64,000 bases of DNA, from positions 1,629,501 to 1,693,500 of the forward strand of contig AP017991.1 in the NCBI GenBank assembly GCA_003609755.1, read 5' to 3'. The notes under the pieces are model-generated. The model was not told the DNA's origin. It saw only the letters and a program-made list of their open reading frames with translations, and did no database searches. Below are positions 1 through 8,784 of the stretch, piece after piece (within the stretch, counting starts at the first letter, position 1; every line of letters begins with the position of its first letter). Both the position numbers and the translations under genes were made by a program. Origin of the DNA: Planktothrix agardhii NIES-204 (lineage in GTDB: Bacteria; Cyanobacteriota; Cyanobacteriia; Cyanobacteriales; Microcoleaceae).

Positions 1-1211
1 AAGGCTTTTAAGGTTAATCCTAAAAACCCTTTATTAGAGGAATTAGACGCATACCAAAGCTCAACGATGGCCGGATTTTCTGGCGTATATCCAGCTTGGG
101 TTAAAAGTTGTTTGGCTTTTTCAATATTACCATCACCGTACTTTAAATAAAAGGTGGGTTTATAATCGCTAAAGGTAGTAGGAATTAAACTAAATAATTT
201 TTCTCCTTGATTTTGTAATACCCGTTCATTAATAATAGAACGATTGATTAAAGCGGCTAGAGCTTGTCTAACTTTTATCCGATTTAAGGGTTCGGATTTA
301 ACATTAATTAGTAGATAATTAATCGTATTTCCATTAGCAGAAATCATTTGCCAATTCCCGGCTTCTGCTCCTTTTTGTAAACTCGAAATTTGATCGGGAT
401 TTAAGGATAAATAGGCAATATCAACCGCACTACTTCTAAAGGCATTAAATAAATTAGAGGAACTTGAAAAGCGTTGAATATCAACACCTCTATTAGCAGG
501 TTTTTCCCCCCAATATTGGTCAAAAGCATCTAAACGAATTACATCTATCCCTAAAGATTTTAATTTATAAGGCCCGGTTCCGACAAATTCATTGGGTTTA
601 AATTTCCCTTCTCCAATTTCATAAAATTGGGGAGAAACCGCCGTAATTCCTGAAAAAGCTAATAGGGAAGGAAAGGCGGCAAAGGGTTTTTTTAGTTTAA
701 TTGTTAATTCATAGTCTCCTGTTGCTTGAACAGTATCAATTGTATCTGCTAATAATGAGGAGGGAGACCCAGCATTTTGAATAAATCGTTTAATAGAAAA
801 TTCCATCGCGGCGGCATCAAAAGGGGTTTGATCATGAAACAAAACGCCTTTTCTGATCGGAATAGTATAGGTTAATCCATCGGAACTCAGGGTGGGTAAA
901 GCGGTGGCTAATTTAGGGATAAGTTGATTGGTTCCTATTTCATAATCATAGAGGCGATCGCCTAAATTATACAGGATATTTCCTGAAATAACTTCATAGG
1001 CATCGGCCGGATCAAGGGTGCGGAGTTTTAAGGTTGTTCCAATAGTAATTCGTCCATTATCCGATGAGGATGGAGAGGAAGAACTAATCCTTTGCTGGGA
1101 ACTACAACTAACAAGAATTAGACAAAATAAGCAAAATAAACCTATCCATTTAGTCAGAAATTTTCGGGAAAATGGATGCAGATTTTGTAATTGATTCCAC
1201 AGGTTTACCAT
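1..1211 (-). CDS. ABC transporter substrate-binding lipoprotein, family 5 (partial)
   Basis: The reading frame is open from an ATG at 1211 and runs off the left edge, giving about 403 residues with the C-terminus missing. The N-terminus is basic, then hydrophobic, and ends in a lipobox (LVSC, Cys36), so the protein is predicted to be a lipid-anchored periplasmic protein. After a serine-rich linker comes the typical start of SBP family 5 (peptide/nickel/oligopeptide binding): ITIGTTLKLRTLDPADAY, then a segment on an output reached at low confidence of the substrate, LRKGV-like IRKGVLFHDQTPF, and GTGPYKL. Family members capture peptides or similar solutes for an ABC importer. No permease or ATPase gene is visible here; they may lie beyond the edge or elsewhere. 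The substrate cannot be told from the sequence. Confidence 0.85.
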   Translation of the reverse strand, partial: MVNLWNQLQNLHPFSRKFLTKWIGLFCLFCLILVSCSSQQRISSSSPSSSDNGRITIGTTLKLRTLDPADAYEVISGNILYNLGDRLYDYEIGTNQLIPKLATALPTLSSDGLTYTIPIRKGVLFHDQTPFDAAAMEFSIKRFIQNAGSPSSLLADTIDTVQATGDYELTIKLKKPFAAFPSLLAFSGITAVSPQFYEIGEGKFKPNEFVGTGPYKLKSLGIDVIRLDAFDQYWGEKPANRGVDIQRFSSSSNLFNAFRSSAVDIAYLSLNPDQISSLQKGAEAGNWQMISANGNTINYLLINVKSEPLNRIKVRQALAALINRSIINERVLQNQGEKLFSLIPTTFSDYKPTFYLKYGDGNIEKAKQLLTQAGYTPENPAIVELWYASNSSNKGFLGLTLKA

Positions 1212-1267
1212 CGGTTAAAAATATTAAGGATAAATCTAATCTTTGATCATAGCATTTTACAGCCCCA

Positions 1268-2789
1268 TCAGCTTTCTGAATCCGAATTTTTATCTTTTTC
1301 TTCCTCAATAATTACCATTCCCGGTTTTAAGGGGATATCAGTTGGAGGAATTACTAAGGTATCACCCACTTTTAAACCGGATTTAATTTCAACTTTAGTT
1401 AAATCTTTTAATCCCAGGGTGACGGGTTGTTTTTGAACTTGATTATTTGCGTCTAATTTCCAGACAAAAGATGATTTTCCTTCGGATTGAATTAATTCTG
1501 TATTAATCGCAATCACATCTTTTTGTTGTTCTAAAATAATCTCAACACTCACCTGACCCCCTGGAATTAATACCCGGGTTGGTTGATCTAATCTGACCGT
1601 AGCAGGAAACCGTTGGTTGACCCGATGAACTACCAGATTGACTCTTTTCGGGGGTTGCTTGTAAATTCACCCATTCTACTCGTCCTTGAAAGGGTTTAGA
1701 ATTAGGGCCGATAATTGTAATTCGTGCGGATTGATTGGGTTTAACTTGAGCAGCATTCAGGGTAGATAACTGAAGTTGAACTAATTCTTGATCGGGATCT
1801 CCTATGGTAATTAAATCATCTCCTAGCTTGATACCATCCCCCGGTTTCACATTAATATTTAGCACAACTCCTTCTAAGGGTGAAGTTACTAGATTATTCT
1901 TTAACTGTGATTTTTGTTCCTTATATTCTACTTTAAGTTTCTGGAAGTCACTTAAACTTTGTTGAAGTTCAGACTGAGTAGTTAGGAGTTCGTTTTTAGC
2001 AGCTAAGATATCATTGGTGGGATCTGTGATTGGTTCAAATTTATTTTTACTGGTTTCTAAGTCAAGAATCGCATCATTTAGAGCTAATTGTTCATTTTTT
2101 AAACTTGCTTCTTTTGACCGGATATCTGCTTTCTTTCCATCTAATTCTGTTGCTGGAATGAACCCTTTTTCCAAGAGATTATTTGATTTATTTAACTCCG
2201 CTTCTGCGACGTTTAAATCTTCTTGCGCTTCAATAACTTTCTGTTGTTGACGTTCCAATTTAGCTTGATTCTTTTGAATTTCAATCCTTTGACTGATTTG
2301 TTTGGATTTAACTTGCTGTTGATACTTTTCTAAACCATTTTTATAGGTAATTTTAGCAATTTTTAATTTATTTTGTGCTTCTTCTACTTTTTGGCGATTT
2401 CGTTCTATTGCAAGTTCTTGCTTCTGAATCTCTAATTGTTTTTGTAGTAAGGAATTTTCCCCTGCGGTAGACCTCAACTGAATTAAATTTTGCCCCCGAA
2501 TAATTGGATCACCTACCTTAACAAAAATCTTCTCCACCGCACTATCAGTAGGGGATTTAATCGTTCTTTGGCCACCTAATTCAACGCTTCCCCCTTCACT
2601 AATTTTATTTTCAATCGTTCCTAATTCGACTTTCTGTAACCCAGCGGCAACCGCTTCTGCCTCGTTTTTTTGTAGTTTATAATACAAAGCCACACCCACT
2701 AAACTGACCCCAGTAAATAGAGTCGCAATAATTAGCCATTTAACTCCTCGTTGATAGGCTCTTTTTGCTTGGTAATCTAGGCTTGACAC
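1268..2789 (-). pseudogene. HlyD-family efflux periplasmic adaptor, frameshifted
   Basis: Two overlapping frames encode one adaptor. The 5' part (2789 to 1542, GTG start) has a membrane anchor at about residues 18-38, a lipoyl/biotinyl-like half domain (VEKIFVKVGDPI), a long coiled-coil hairpin at about 130-290, and the second half domain (SPLEGVVLNINVKPGDGI). Its last residues look out of frame. The sister frame supplies the expected beta-barrel continuation (RFPATVRLDQPTRVLIPGGQ) and then runs on to 1268 as the membrane-proximal domain. The switch lies at about 1600-1660. Restored length would be near 505 residues, normal for DevB/HlyD/MacA-type adaptors that bridge an inner-membrane ABC exporter to TolC. 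Either the gene is broken or the assembly has one wrong base. A TolC-family protein and MacB-type permeases occur at 37-41 kb, but a link is only a guess. Confidence 0.8.
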
Positions 2790-3062
2790 AGATTTATAAC
2801 CTCCGCCTTTAAATTAAAATAGGGGTAATTGTCATTATATCCTAAAAAAATGACTAAGTTTATCTTCAGGGGACAATCAATCGTTAATTTCCATTGTGTA
2901 TTATGAAGATTTATATAGTTTAACAAAATGATCATAACACAGGAAAAAATTGGTTTTAGGTAGGGTATAATCAATTTATGTGATGAATCAATGCCACCAA
3001 AACAATCCATTCTAAAATATGCCTAATGTTAATGACTTAGAGAATAAAATGGAGCAGTCAAT

Positions 3063-3489
3063 ATGTATACATCTGTAAAATCTCAGAGTACAGTTCTCGC
3101 TGTTAATGATAGCATTCCTGTGCAAAAACTGGTGAAACGGATGTTGGAAAAACACTATCAGCTAGTTTTTGCAAACAATACCACCGAGGCTTTAACGGTA
3201 CTCCATCAGCAGTCCATTGACTTAATGCTTTTGGATATCTCTATGCCCGGAATGGATGGTTTAGAACTGTATGGATGGTTTAGAACTGTGTCGAGTTTTG
3301 CGAGGATTGCCCAATTTCAGCCACCTCCCGATTGTGATGCTCACATCCCGGAATGGGGCTCAGGATCAGGTAGAGGGTCGATTATCCGGGGCGACGGCAT
3401 ATTTGACCAAGCCTTTCTCTAAAGAAAAACTACTGCATACGATTGAAAAAATTTTGAATCAGACAGTTAGTCTAATGTCTGAATTATAA
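3063..3489 (+). pseudogene. response regulator receiver protein disrupted by 19-bp tandem duplication
   Basis: This is a single-domain CheY-like receiver. The first frame reads VLAVNDSIPVQKLVKRML, then the phosphoacceptor region LLDISMPGMDGLEL. A perfect 19-bp direct duplication (3252-3270 and 3271-3289) follows and shifts the frame by +1, so translation continues as unrelated sequence to a stop at 3420-3422. The correct continuation (CRVLRGLPNFSHLPIVMLTS, then the conserved Lys in LTKPFSKE) is in the other frame and ends at 3489. Removing one copy gives a seamless receiver of 135 residues, the usual size. As written, the product lacks the switch Thr/Ser and Lys residues and should be inactive. 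It lies 100 bp upstream of a sensor kinase on the same strand, its likely partner. Confidence 0.88.
3252..3289 (+). repeat. perfect 19-bp tandem duplication inside the receiver gene
   Basis: Two identical adjacent copies of ATGGATGGTTTAGAACTGT. Because 19 is not a multiple of three, the duplication breaks the reading frame. Perfect identity points to a recent, potentially reversible slippage event. Confidence 0.95.
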
Positions 3490-3589
3490 TGGATTTGGGT
3501 AAAATATAGACCATATCCTTTGACATTGGAGATTCAAAAAATCCTAGGAAACGATATAATTTCTTTAGGTTTTCGGATGTACCTTTAAC

Positions 3590-6361
3590 ATGACCAGTAC
3601 AATTCCACAGGGTGAGCAGTATCAAGTAGATCTGCATCAGATCGCCGATAATTTGCCGGGGGTAATTTATCAATTGCTGCTACACCATGATGGTTCTCAA
3701 GAGTATGTATATATTAGTTCTAGTTGCCGAAGAATTTACGAGCGAGAACCCGATGAAATTCAGCATAATGCCGCTTTAATGTGGGGATTGATGAATGATC
3801 GGGATCAACAGGTTTTTACTCAATCCCTTGTAACCTGCGCTCAAAAATTAATTCCTTGGCAACGGCAATGGCAATATCAAACTCCATCGGAAAAAATCAA
3901 ATATTTATCTGCGATCGCCCAACCTTGTCCTCAACCCAATGGCGATCTAGTTTGGGATGGATTAATTTTAGAAATTCCACCCCAAACCCTCGATAATTCT
4001 TGTCGCTGTCACCCTGAAACCTGCGAGATTGAAAGGATTACAACCAATAAAATTGAACAAGTTTTAAGCCGATTTGACTCCTCAGATGACTCAATAGAAC
4101 CGGAAAAAATAGAAGCAGTTTTAGAAGAAAAAGAAGAATTTTTAAGAAATATTTATAACGGCGTAGAACAGGTTATTTTTATTATTGCGGTTTTTAATGA
4201 AAAGAACTTTCGATGTTTGGGTTGGAATCCTAAAACCGAACAAATCACAGGACAAAAATCTACCCAAGTTTATGGAAGAACCTTTACAGAAATTTTTGGT
4301 TTAGTGGAAGGGGAAAAAATGCTCCAACATTATCGAGATTGTGTTCAGGCAAAAACCTTAATTCAATATGAAGAAGAAATTTGGTTTGAGGATAAACAAA
4401 CCTTTTCTTTAACCACCCTCAATCCTATTTCAGATTCCAGTGGGAAAATCTATAGAATTATTGGGACTTCTCTGGATATCACCGCCAGAAAAAATGCAGA
4501 AATAGCGTTGCAAAATTCACAAATCCGCTTCCAACAATTAGCAGAAAATGTCCCTGGTGTTACCTATCAATATCATCAATATAATCATCAAGGACGGGGC
4601 TGTTTTACCTATTTAAGCCCCAAATGTTTAGAATTAACAGAAATTAGACACGAAGTGATTTTAAAAAATGCTGATTTCTTGTGGAAACTAATTCATCCTG
4701 ATGATCTGAATAGCTTTGTCGATTCCATGGCTCAAGCTGTAGATACGGGAAAACCTTGGCAACATCAATACCGTTTAATTACTCCTTCGGGCAAAATCAA
4801 ATGGATTCAAGCCGGAGGAAGTTTAGGTAAACAACCGGATGGATCAATTGTTTGGGATGGTTTACTTTTAGATATTAGCGATCGCAAACAAACCGAAGCA
4901 GCTTGGCAAAATTCAGAACAACAATTGCGGGAATTAGCCGAACGAGAAAAGATGCAAAACTGCATCGGTAATTTGATTAGAAATTCCCTAGATTGGAATA
5001 CCATTTTAGAGACAACGGTAGAAGAAATTCGTCAATTATTAGGAGTTGATCGCTGTTATTGTGTCGGATATAACTTAGAATTAAATCCTCCAAAATGGGA
5101 AATGCTCAAGGAATCTAAAGCCCCTAATTTAATCAGTATTTCTGAACTATATCCAGGGAATGCCCTCCACCCCATTAGTGAAATTATTTTACAAGAAAAA
5201 ATTATCCAAATTGATCAGGTAATTACCTATGAAATTCCATCGGTGCGGAATTTTTTAATGGTTTTAGAATTAGAATCCGTTTTGATTTTGCCGATAAAAC
5301 TTCAATCCGGTGATATTTGGGTTTTAGTCTTAGCCCATTGTCAGGAGCCTCGACCATGGAAACCCCAGGAAGTTGAACTTTTACGCTTTATTATCAATCA
5401 GTTAGAAATTGCAATTAATCAATCAAAACTCTATACAAAATCTCAAGAATCTGCTATAATAGCCACAGCAAAAACTCAAGAATTAGAACAAACAGTTTCT
5501 AAATTGCAACAAGCTCAAATCCAGTTAGTCCATTCCGAAAAAATGTCAAGTTTAGGACAAATGGTTGCTGGAATTGCCCACGAAATCAATAACCCAGTCA
5601 GCTTTATTTTTGGAAATCTTACCTATGCTAAAGAATATCTGGATGATTTATTTTCTGTCATTAGACTCTATCAAAAATACTATCCCCATCCTGACTCAGA
5701 AATAGAAGAAAAATTAGAAGATGTCGAACTCGATTTTATTGCAGAAGATCTCCCTCAATTATTGAATTCAATGAAAACTGGGGCGGAGCGAATTAGAGAT
5801 ATTGTTAAATCCTTGAGAATTTTTTCTCGTTTAGATGAATCAGAACTGAAAAATATTGATTTACATGAAAATTTAGATAGTACCTTAATGTTATTGGAAA
5901 GTCGCCTCAAAGAACAACCCCATCATCTAGCTATTCAAGTGATTAAACAATATGGAAACTTACCCCCTGTTGAATGCTATGCAGGGGAACTAAATCAAGT
6001 TTTTATGAATTTATTGGCGAATGCTATTGACGCCGTGGAACAACGCAATAAACAACGATCATTAAAGGAAATTATTGCCGATCCGGGGATGATTTGGATC
6101 ACGACCTCATTAACAGATTCCCAGCGCGTACAAATTAGAATTGCTGATAATGGAATTGGGATGTCCGCCGAGATTTTAGCGAAAATTTTTGATCCGTTTT
6201 TTACAACTAAAGATGTCGGGTTAGGAACAGGTTTAGGAATGTCTACCAGTTATAAAATTATCGTTGAAACCCATAAAGGTCAATTATCCTGCGTTTCAGA
6301 AACTGGGTTGGGGACAGAATGTGTGATTGAAATTCCCAAGTTACAAGCGGGTAATGGGTAA
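3590..6361 (+). CDS. PAS/GAF sensor histidine kinase
   Basis: This 923-residue protein has no membrane segment and is probably soluble. Domains in order: PAS at about 10-130 (NLPGVIYQL), PAS at about 185-305, PAS at about 315-440 (NVPGVTYQY, ending in DISDRKQ), GAF at about 455-615, a short coiled coil, then HisKA with the phosphorylatable His near residue 664 (GIAHEINNP) and HATPase_c at about 780-915 with N, G1, F and G2 boxes ([28 protein letters not shown]). Members autophosphorylate on His and pass phosphate to a receiver. The response regulator just upstream is the obvious partner but is frameshifted here. The first and third PAS domains resemble each other, suggesting internal duplication. 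No ligand can be named. The ATG start lacks a clear ribosome binding site. Confidence 0.88.
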   Translation: MTSTIPQGEQYQVDLHQIADNLPGVIYQLLLHHDGSQEYVYISSSCRRIYEREPDEIQHNAALMWGLMNDRDQQVFTQSLVTCAQKLIPWQRQWQYQTPSEKIKYLSAIAQPCPQPNGDLVWDGLILEIPPQTLDNSCRCHPETCEIERITTNKIEQVLSRFDSSDDSIEPEKIEAVLEEKEEFLRNIYNGVEQVIFIIAVFNEKNFRCLGWNPKTEQITGQKSTQVYGRTFTEIFGLVEGEKMLQHYRDCVQAKTLIQYEEEIWFEDKQTFSLTTLNPISDSSGKIYRIIGTSLDITARKNAEIALQNSQIRFQQLAENVPGVTYQYHQYNHQGRGCFTYLSPKCLELTEIRHEVILKNADFLWKLIHPDDLNSFVDSMAQAVDTGKPWQHQYRLITPSGKIKWIQAGGSLGKQPDGSIVWDGLLLDISDRKQTEAAWQNSEQQLRELAEREKMQNCIGNLIRNSLDWNTILETTVEEIRQLLGVDRCYCVGYNLELNPPKWEMLKESKAPNLISISELYPGNALHPISEIILQEKIIQIDQVITYEIPSVRNFLMVLELESVLILPIKLQSGDIWVLVLAHCQEPRPWKPQEVELLRFIINQLEIAINQSKLYTKSQESAIIATAKTQELEQTVSKLQQAQIQLVHSEKMSSLGQMVAGIAHEINNPVSFIFGNLTYAKEYLDDLFSVIRLYQKYYPHPDSEIEEKLEDVELDFIAEDLPQLLNSMKTGAERIRDIVKSLRIFSRLDESELKNIDLHENLDSTLMLLESRLKEQPHHLAIQVIKQYGNLPPVECYAGELNQVFMNLLANAIDAVEQRNKQRSLKEIIADPGMIWITTSLTDSQRVQIRIADNGIGMSAEILAKIFDPFFTTKDVGLGTGLGMSTSYKIIVETHKGQLSCVSETGLGTECVIEIPKLQAGNG

Positions 6362-6423
6362 TTGGTAAAAGTAGGAATTTTAGGTTAAAAAGATAGTAAA
6401 ATTTGAGTTATTGTTGTTTGTAT

Positions 6424-7131
6424 TTATAGCAATAAATCCCTAATTAAATTAACTAAATTTTCATCTATTTCTAAAGGTGAAATTAAATCAAATTTAACTG
6501 TGGGGAATTGTTCAGAAAACTGTTTAATTGATTGGGCGATCGCATCGCTTATTCCACCGGAAAACATAAAATAAGGAATAATTCCAATTCGGTTAACTCC
6601 CGATGCAATCAATACTTGAATTTGAGTTTCTAAATTCGGAGTAACCGACCAATAGGCAGGAATTGCCCCGATTTGAGCCGCTAATTGTTCAATGGGTTGA
6701 TTTCCCTCCAGATGGCGACTTCCGTGGGCAATTAAAATCCAATTATCTATTTCAACCGTTGCCATTTTTGTGGAGATCAAAGGGGCTAAACGGTTGACTT
6801 TAGAACCAAAATAAGGTAATAAATTGAGTTGAATTTCCGAGCCAATTTGTGCTTGAGCGATCGAAATTTCTTCGGGTAAATCCGTGTTAACATGAACACC
6901 CGACGAGAGAAATAACGGTAAAATTTGTACTTGAGAATATCCCCAATATTGACTTAACTTGGCAAAATTTTGAATCTGTTGATGTAGAGGAAGGGGAGCT
7001 AATTCTAAAGTTGCAGTTCCAACTAAAGAACAGCCTGGAAGTTCCCCTAAATGTTTAGCCAATTGATTTAAGGCTTGTTGGGGACGAGGATCGCGGCTAC
7101 CATGGGCAACCAGTAGAGATGGGGATAACAA
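6424..7131 (-). CDS. sirohydrochlorin chelatase (CbiX/SirB family)
   Basis: The protein has 235 residues and two tandem CbiX halves, each starting with the metal-binding motif: LLVAHGSRDPRPQ near residue 7 and WILIAHGSRHLEG near residue 131. The active-site histidines of both halves are present. Two-domain CbiX-type proteins insert metal into sirohydrochlorin: Fe2+ for siroheme, the cofactor of nitrite and sulfite reductase, or Co2+ for cobalamin. In cyanobacteria the siroheme role is usual, but the metal cannot be read from sequence. The CobA-HemD fusion at 45.8 kb supplies an upstream step of the same branch. The gene is convergent with the sensor kinase and stands alone. Confidence 0.85.
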   Translation of the reverse strand: MLSPSLLVAHGSRDPRPQQALNQLAKHLGELPGCSLVGTATLELAPLPLHQQIQNFAKLSQYWGYSQVQILPLFLSSGVHVNTDLPEEISIAQAQIGSEIQLNLLPYFGSKVNRLAPLISTKMATVEIDNWILIAHGSRHLEGNQPIEQLAAQIGAIPAYWSVTPNLETQIQVLIASGVNRIGIIPYFMFSGGISDAIAQSIKQFSEQFPTVKFDLISPLEIDENLVNLIRDLLL

Positions 7132-7279
7132 GGGTTAGGATCAATCCTGAATATGCGGTTAACGATTGATATTGTATCGAAAATTGATCAACTTCAACAA
7201 ATTTGGGAATAGAAAGCACAAACCAAAATAATTTTTTTAAAAAAAGTTGCTGATCATGTTTTAATTCTAAAACCATCAA

Positions 7280-7474
7280 CTACATATCTACCAACTTCAC
7301 CCAACCTCTGCGAACATTGTAAAGTAATCGGTTAATAATTGCCTTTTCGTCTTCAGTCAAACTATCTCCTAAAATGGCGGATCTCAGGTTTTGGCGATCG
7401 CTACGAGTCACCACACTAGAAAACATAATTTGACCAAAAAGCTCCTCCAGGGGGATCGGGCAGTATGTCATCAT
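7280..7474 (-). CDS. small conserved cyanobacterial protein, function unknown
   Basis: This 64-residue protein begins MMTYCPIPLEELFGQI and has a helical, charged middle (SDRQNLRSAILGD, LTEDEKAIINRLLYNVRRG). A good ribosome binding site (GAGGTGATTT) lies just before the ATG. The pattern resembles short, soluble, all-helical hypothetical proteins that recur in cyanobacterial genomes. There are no Cys pairs, signal peptide or membrane segment, and no function can be assigned. It lies 148 bp upstream of the chelatase gene on the same strand and could share a transcript with it. Confidence 0.7.
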   Translation of the reverse strand: MMTYCPIPLEELFGQIMFSSVVTRSDRQNLRSAILGDSLTEDEKAIINRLLYNVRRGWVKLVDM

Positions 7475-7683
7475 AAATCACCTCTACTTAGAATGGCTTG
7501 CTCAAAGATAAAAGTCTGTGAGCTTGTATATATTCATTGTGAACTTTTTGTACAGAATATTCAGTGATTCAAAGCTATGTAAATTTGTGATTGATCTGGA
7601 TAACCGTTGTGATTTGAGTCAATGGGCCGATGAAGTTTGACAGTCCAACCTAGAGGGGGAAAGATTTCCCCCCATTCCCCGTC

Positions 7684-8604
7684 CTACAAACATTTTTCTA
7701 AGGTAGCCACAACTGATTGAGATAAACTGGGCAAATCATAACCACCTTCGAGTCCAAAGACAATTTTAGACGTCAGTTGTAGACAGTATTCGGTAAAAAG
7801 TCCGTAATCTTCTGGTTGTAGGGCAATACTGGCTAAGGGATCATCCGCGTTGGCATCATACCCGGCACTCACAATCAGTAAATCCGGCTGAAATTGACGT
7901 AAAAAGGGCATAATATAATCTTCAAAGGCAGGTTTGTATAACCCAATGGTGCTACCCGGAGACATAGGAATATTCAGAACATTTTTATGAGATCCCTGCT
8001 CATCCGCATATCCCGTCCCCGGATAACAGGGAGATTGATGTAAAGAACAGTAAGCAATCCGAGGATTATCTTCCACTAACCCTTGAGTTCCGTTCCCATG
8101 ATGGACGTCCCAATCTAAAATAGCTACCTTATTAATTCCCGGTTTTTTCAGGGCGTAATAGGCTGCGATCCCCGCATTAGAAAACAAACAAAATCCCATC
8201 CCTCGATCTTTTTCCGCATGATGTCCAGGGGGACGAGCTAAAACAAAAGCCGGACGTCCGTTATCCAAGACCCGATCCACCCCATCCAACCAAGCACTCA
8301 CCGCCAAAAGTGCCACATCATAACTTTCCGCCGACATCGGGGTATCCCCATCTAAATAACCACCCCCCCGATCCGAGATCGCTTTCACCTGCTGAATATA
8401 GGTCGGAGTATGTACTTTTTCCAAGAGCTTAATTAAAGAGTCCAGGCGATCGGCCACCGGAGTCGGCTTTTGCCATCGTAACTGTTCTCTCCAAGACAAG
8501 GATTTTAGAGCATTAACAATCGCCGTTAACCTTTCTGGTCGTTCGGGATGGAATAATCCCGTCTTATGATTGAGGAATTCATCAGAATAAATAACTGTTA
8601 GCAT
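7684..8604 (-). CDS. histone deacetylase family protein (AcuC/HDAC-like deacetylase)
   Basis: The protein has 306 residues and is full length for the bacterial class. It starts with the family pattern HPERPERL. The catalytic His pair is in RPPGHHAEKDRGMGFC, the zinc ligands are in DWDVHHGNGTQ and SAGYDANADDP, and the closing LEGGYDL motif is present. These Zn-dependent hydrolases remove acetyl or other acyl groups from lysines, polyamines or small amides; the bacterial substrate here is unknown. The gene is monocistronic and divergent from gyrA across a 180-bp region. Confidence 0.88.
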   Translation of the reverse strand: MLTVIYSDEFLNHKTGLFHPERPERLTAIVNALKSLSWREQLRWQKPTPVADRLDSLIKLLEKVHTPTYIQQVKAISDRGGGYLDGDTPMSAESYDVALLAVSAWLDGVDRVLDNGRPAFVLARPPGHHAEKDRGMGFCLFSNAGIAAYYALKKPGINKVAILDWDVHHGNGTQGLVEDNPRIAYCSLHQSPCYPGTGYADEQGSHKNVLNIPMSPGSTIGLYKPAFEDYIMPFLRQFQPDLLIVSAGYDANADDPLASIALQPEDYGLFTEYCLQLTSKIVFGLEGGYDLPSLSQSVVATLEKCL

Positions 8605-8681
8605 TTGTCAAGAGTTTTTTGCAATTTTAAATCCCAGATTTTACCCCCAAAAAGAAGGCAAATTATGGTAGAATTTTAAGC

Positions 8682-8756
8682 ATTAGTCACTAATTTTATA
8701 ACCCCTACCGAAAGTAATTTTTTTTCTATTAATATTTTCGGTTAAATGTGACTAAT
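8682..8756. promoter_or_regulatory. nested inverted repeat upstream of gyrA
   Basis: Outer arms ATTAGTCAC (8682-8690) and GTGACTAAT (8748-8756) are perfect reverse complements. Inner arms ACCGAAA (8707-8713) and TTTCGGT (8736-8742) are nested inside them, with an AT-rich centre. The element sits in the gyrA leader/promoter zone, 29 bp before the ATG. It may be an operator or a supercoiling-sensitive cruciform; this is inferred from position only. Confidence 0.4.
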
Positions 8757-8784
8757 TTTAAATTGTAATGGAGTTTTTGAAGGT

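Noticed and set aside
2777-3010. Minus-strand frame of 77 codons upstream of the HlyD gene
   Set aside because: Composition is not protein-like, it overlaps the HlyD start, and no family is recognisable; it is an AT-rich chance frame.
7097-7279. 60-codon minus frame between the small gene and the chelatase
   Set aside because: Overlaps the chelatase start by 35 bp, has no ribosome binding site and no recognisable pattern.
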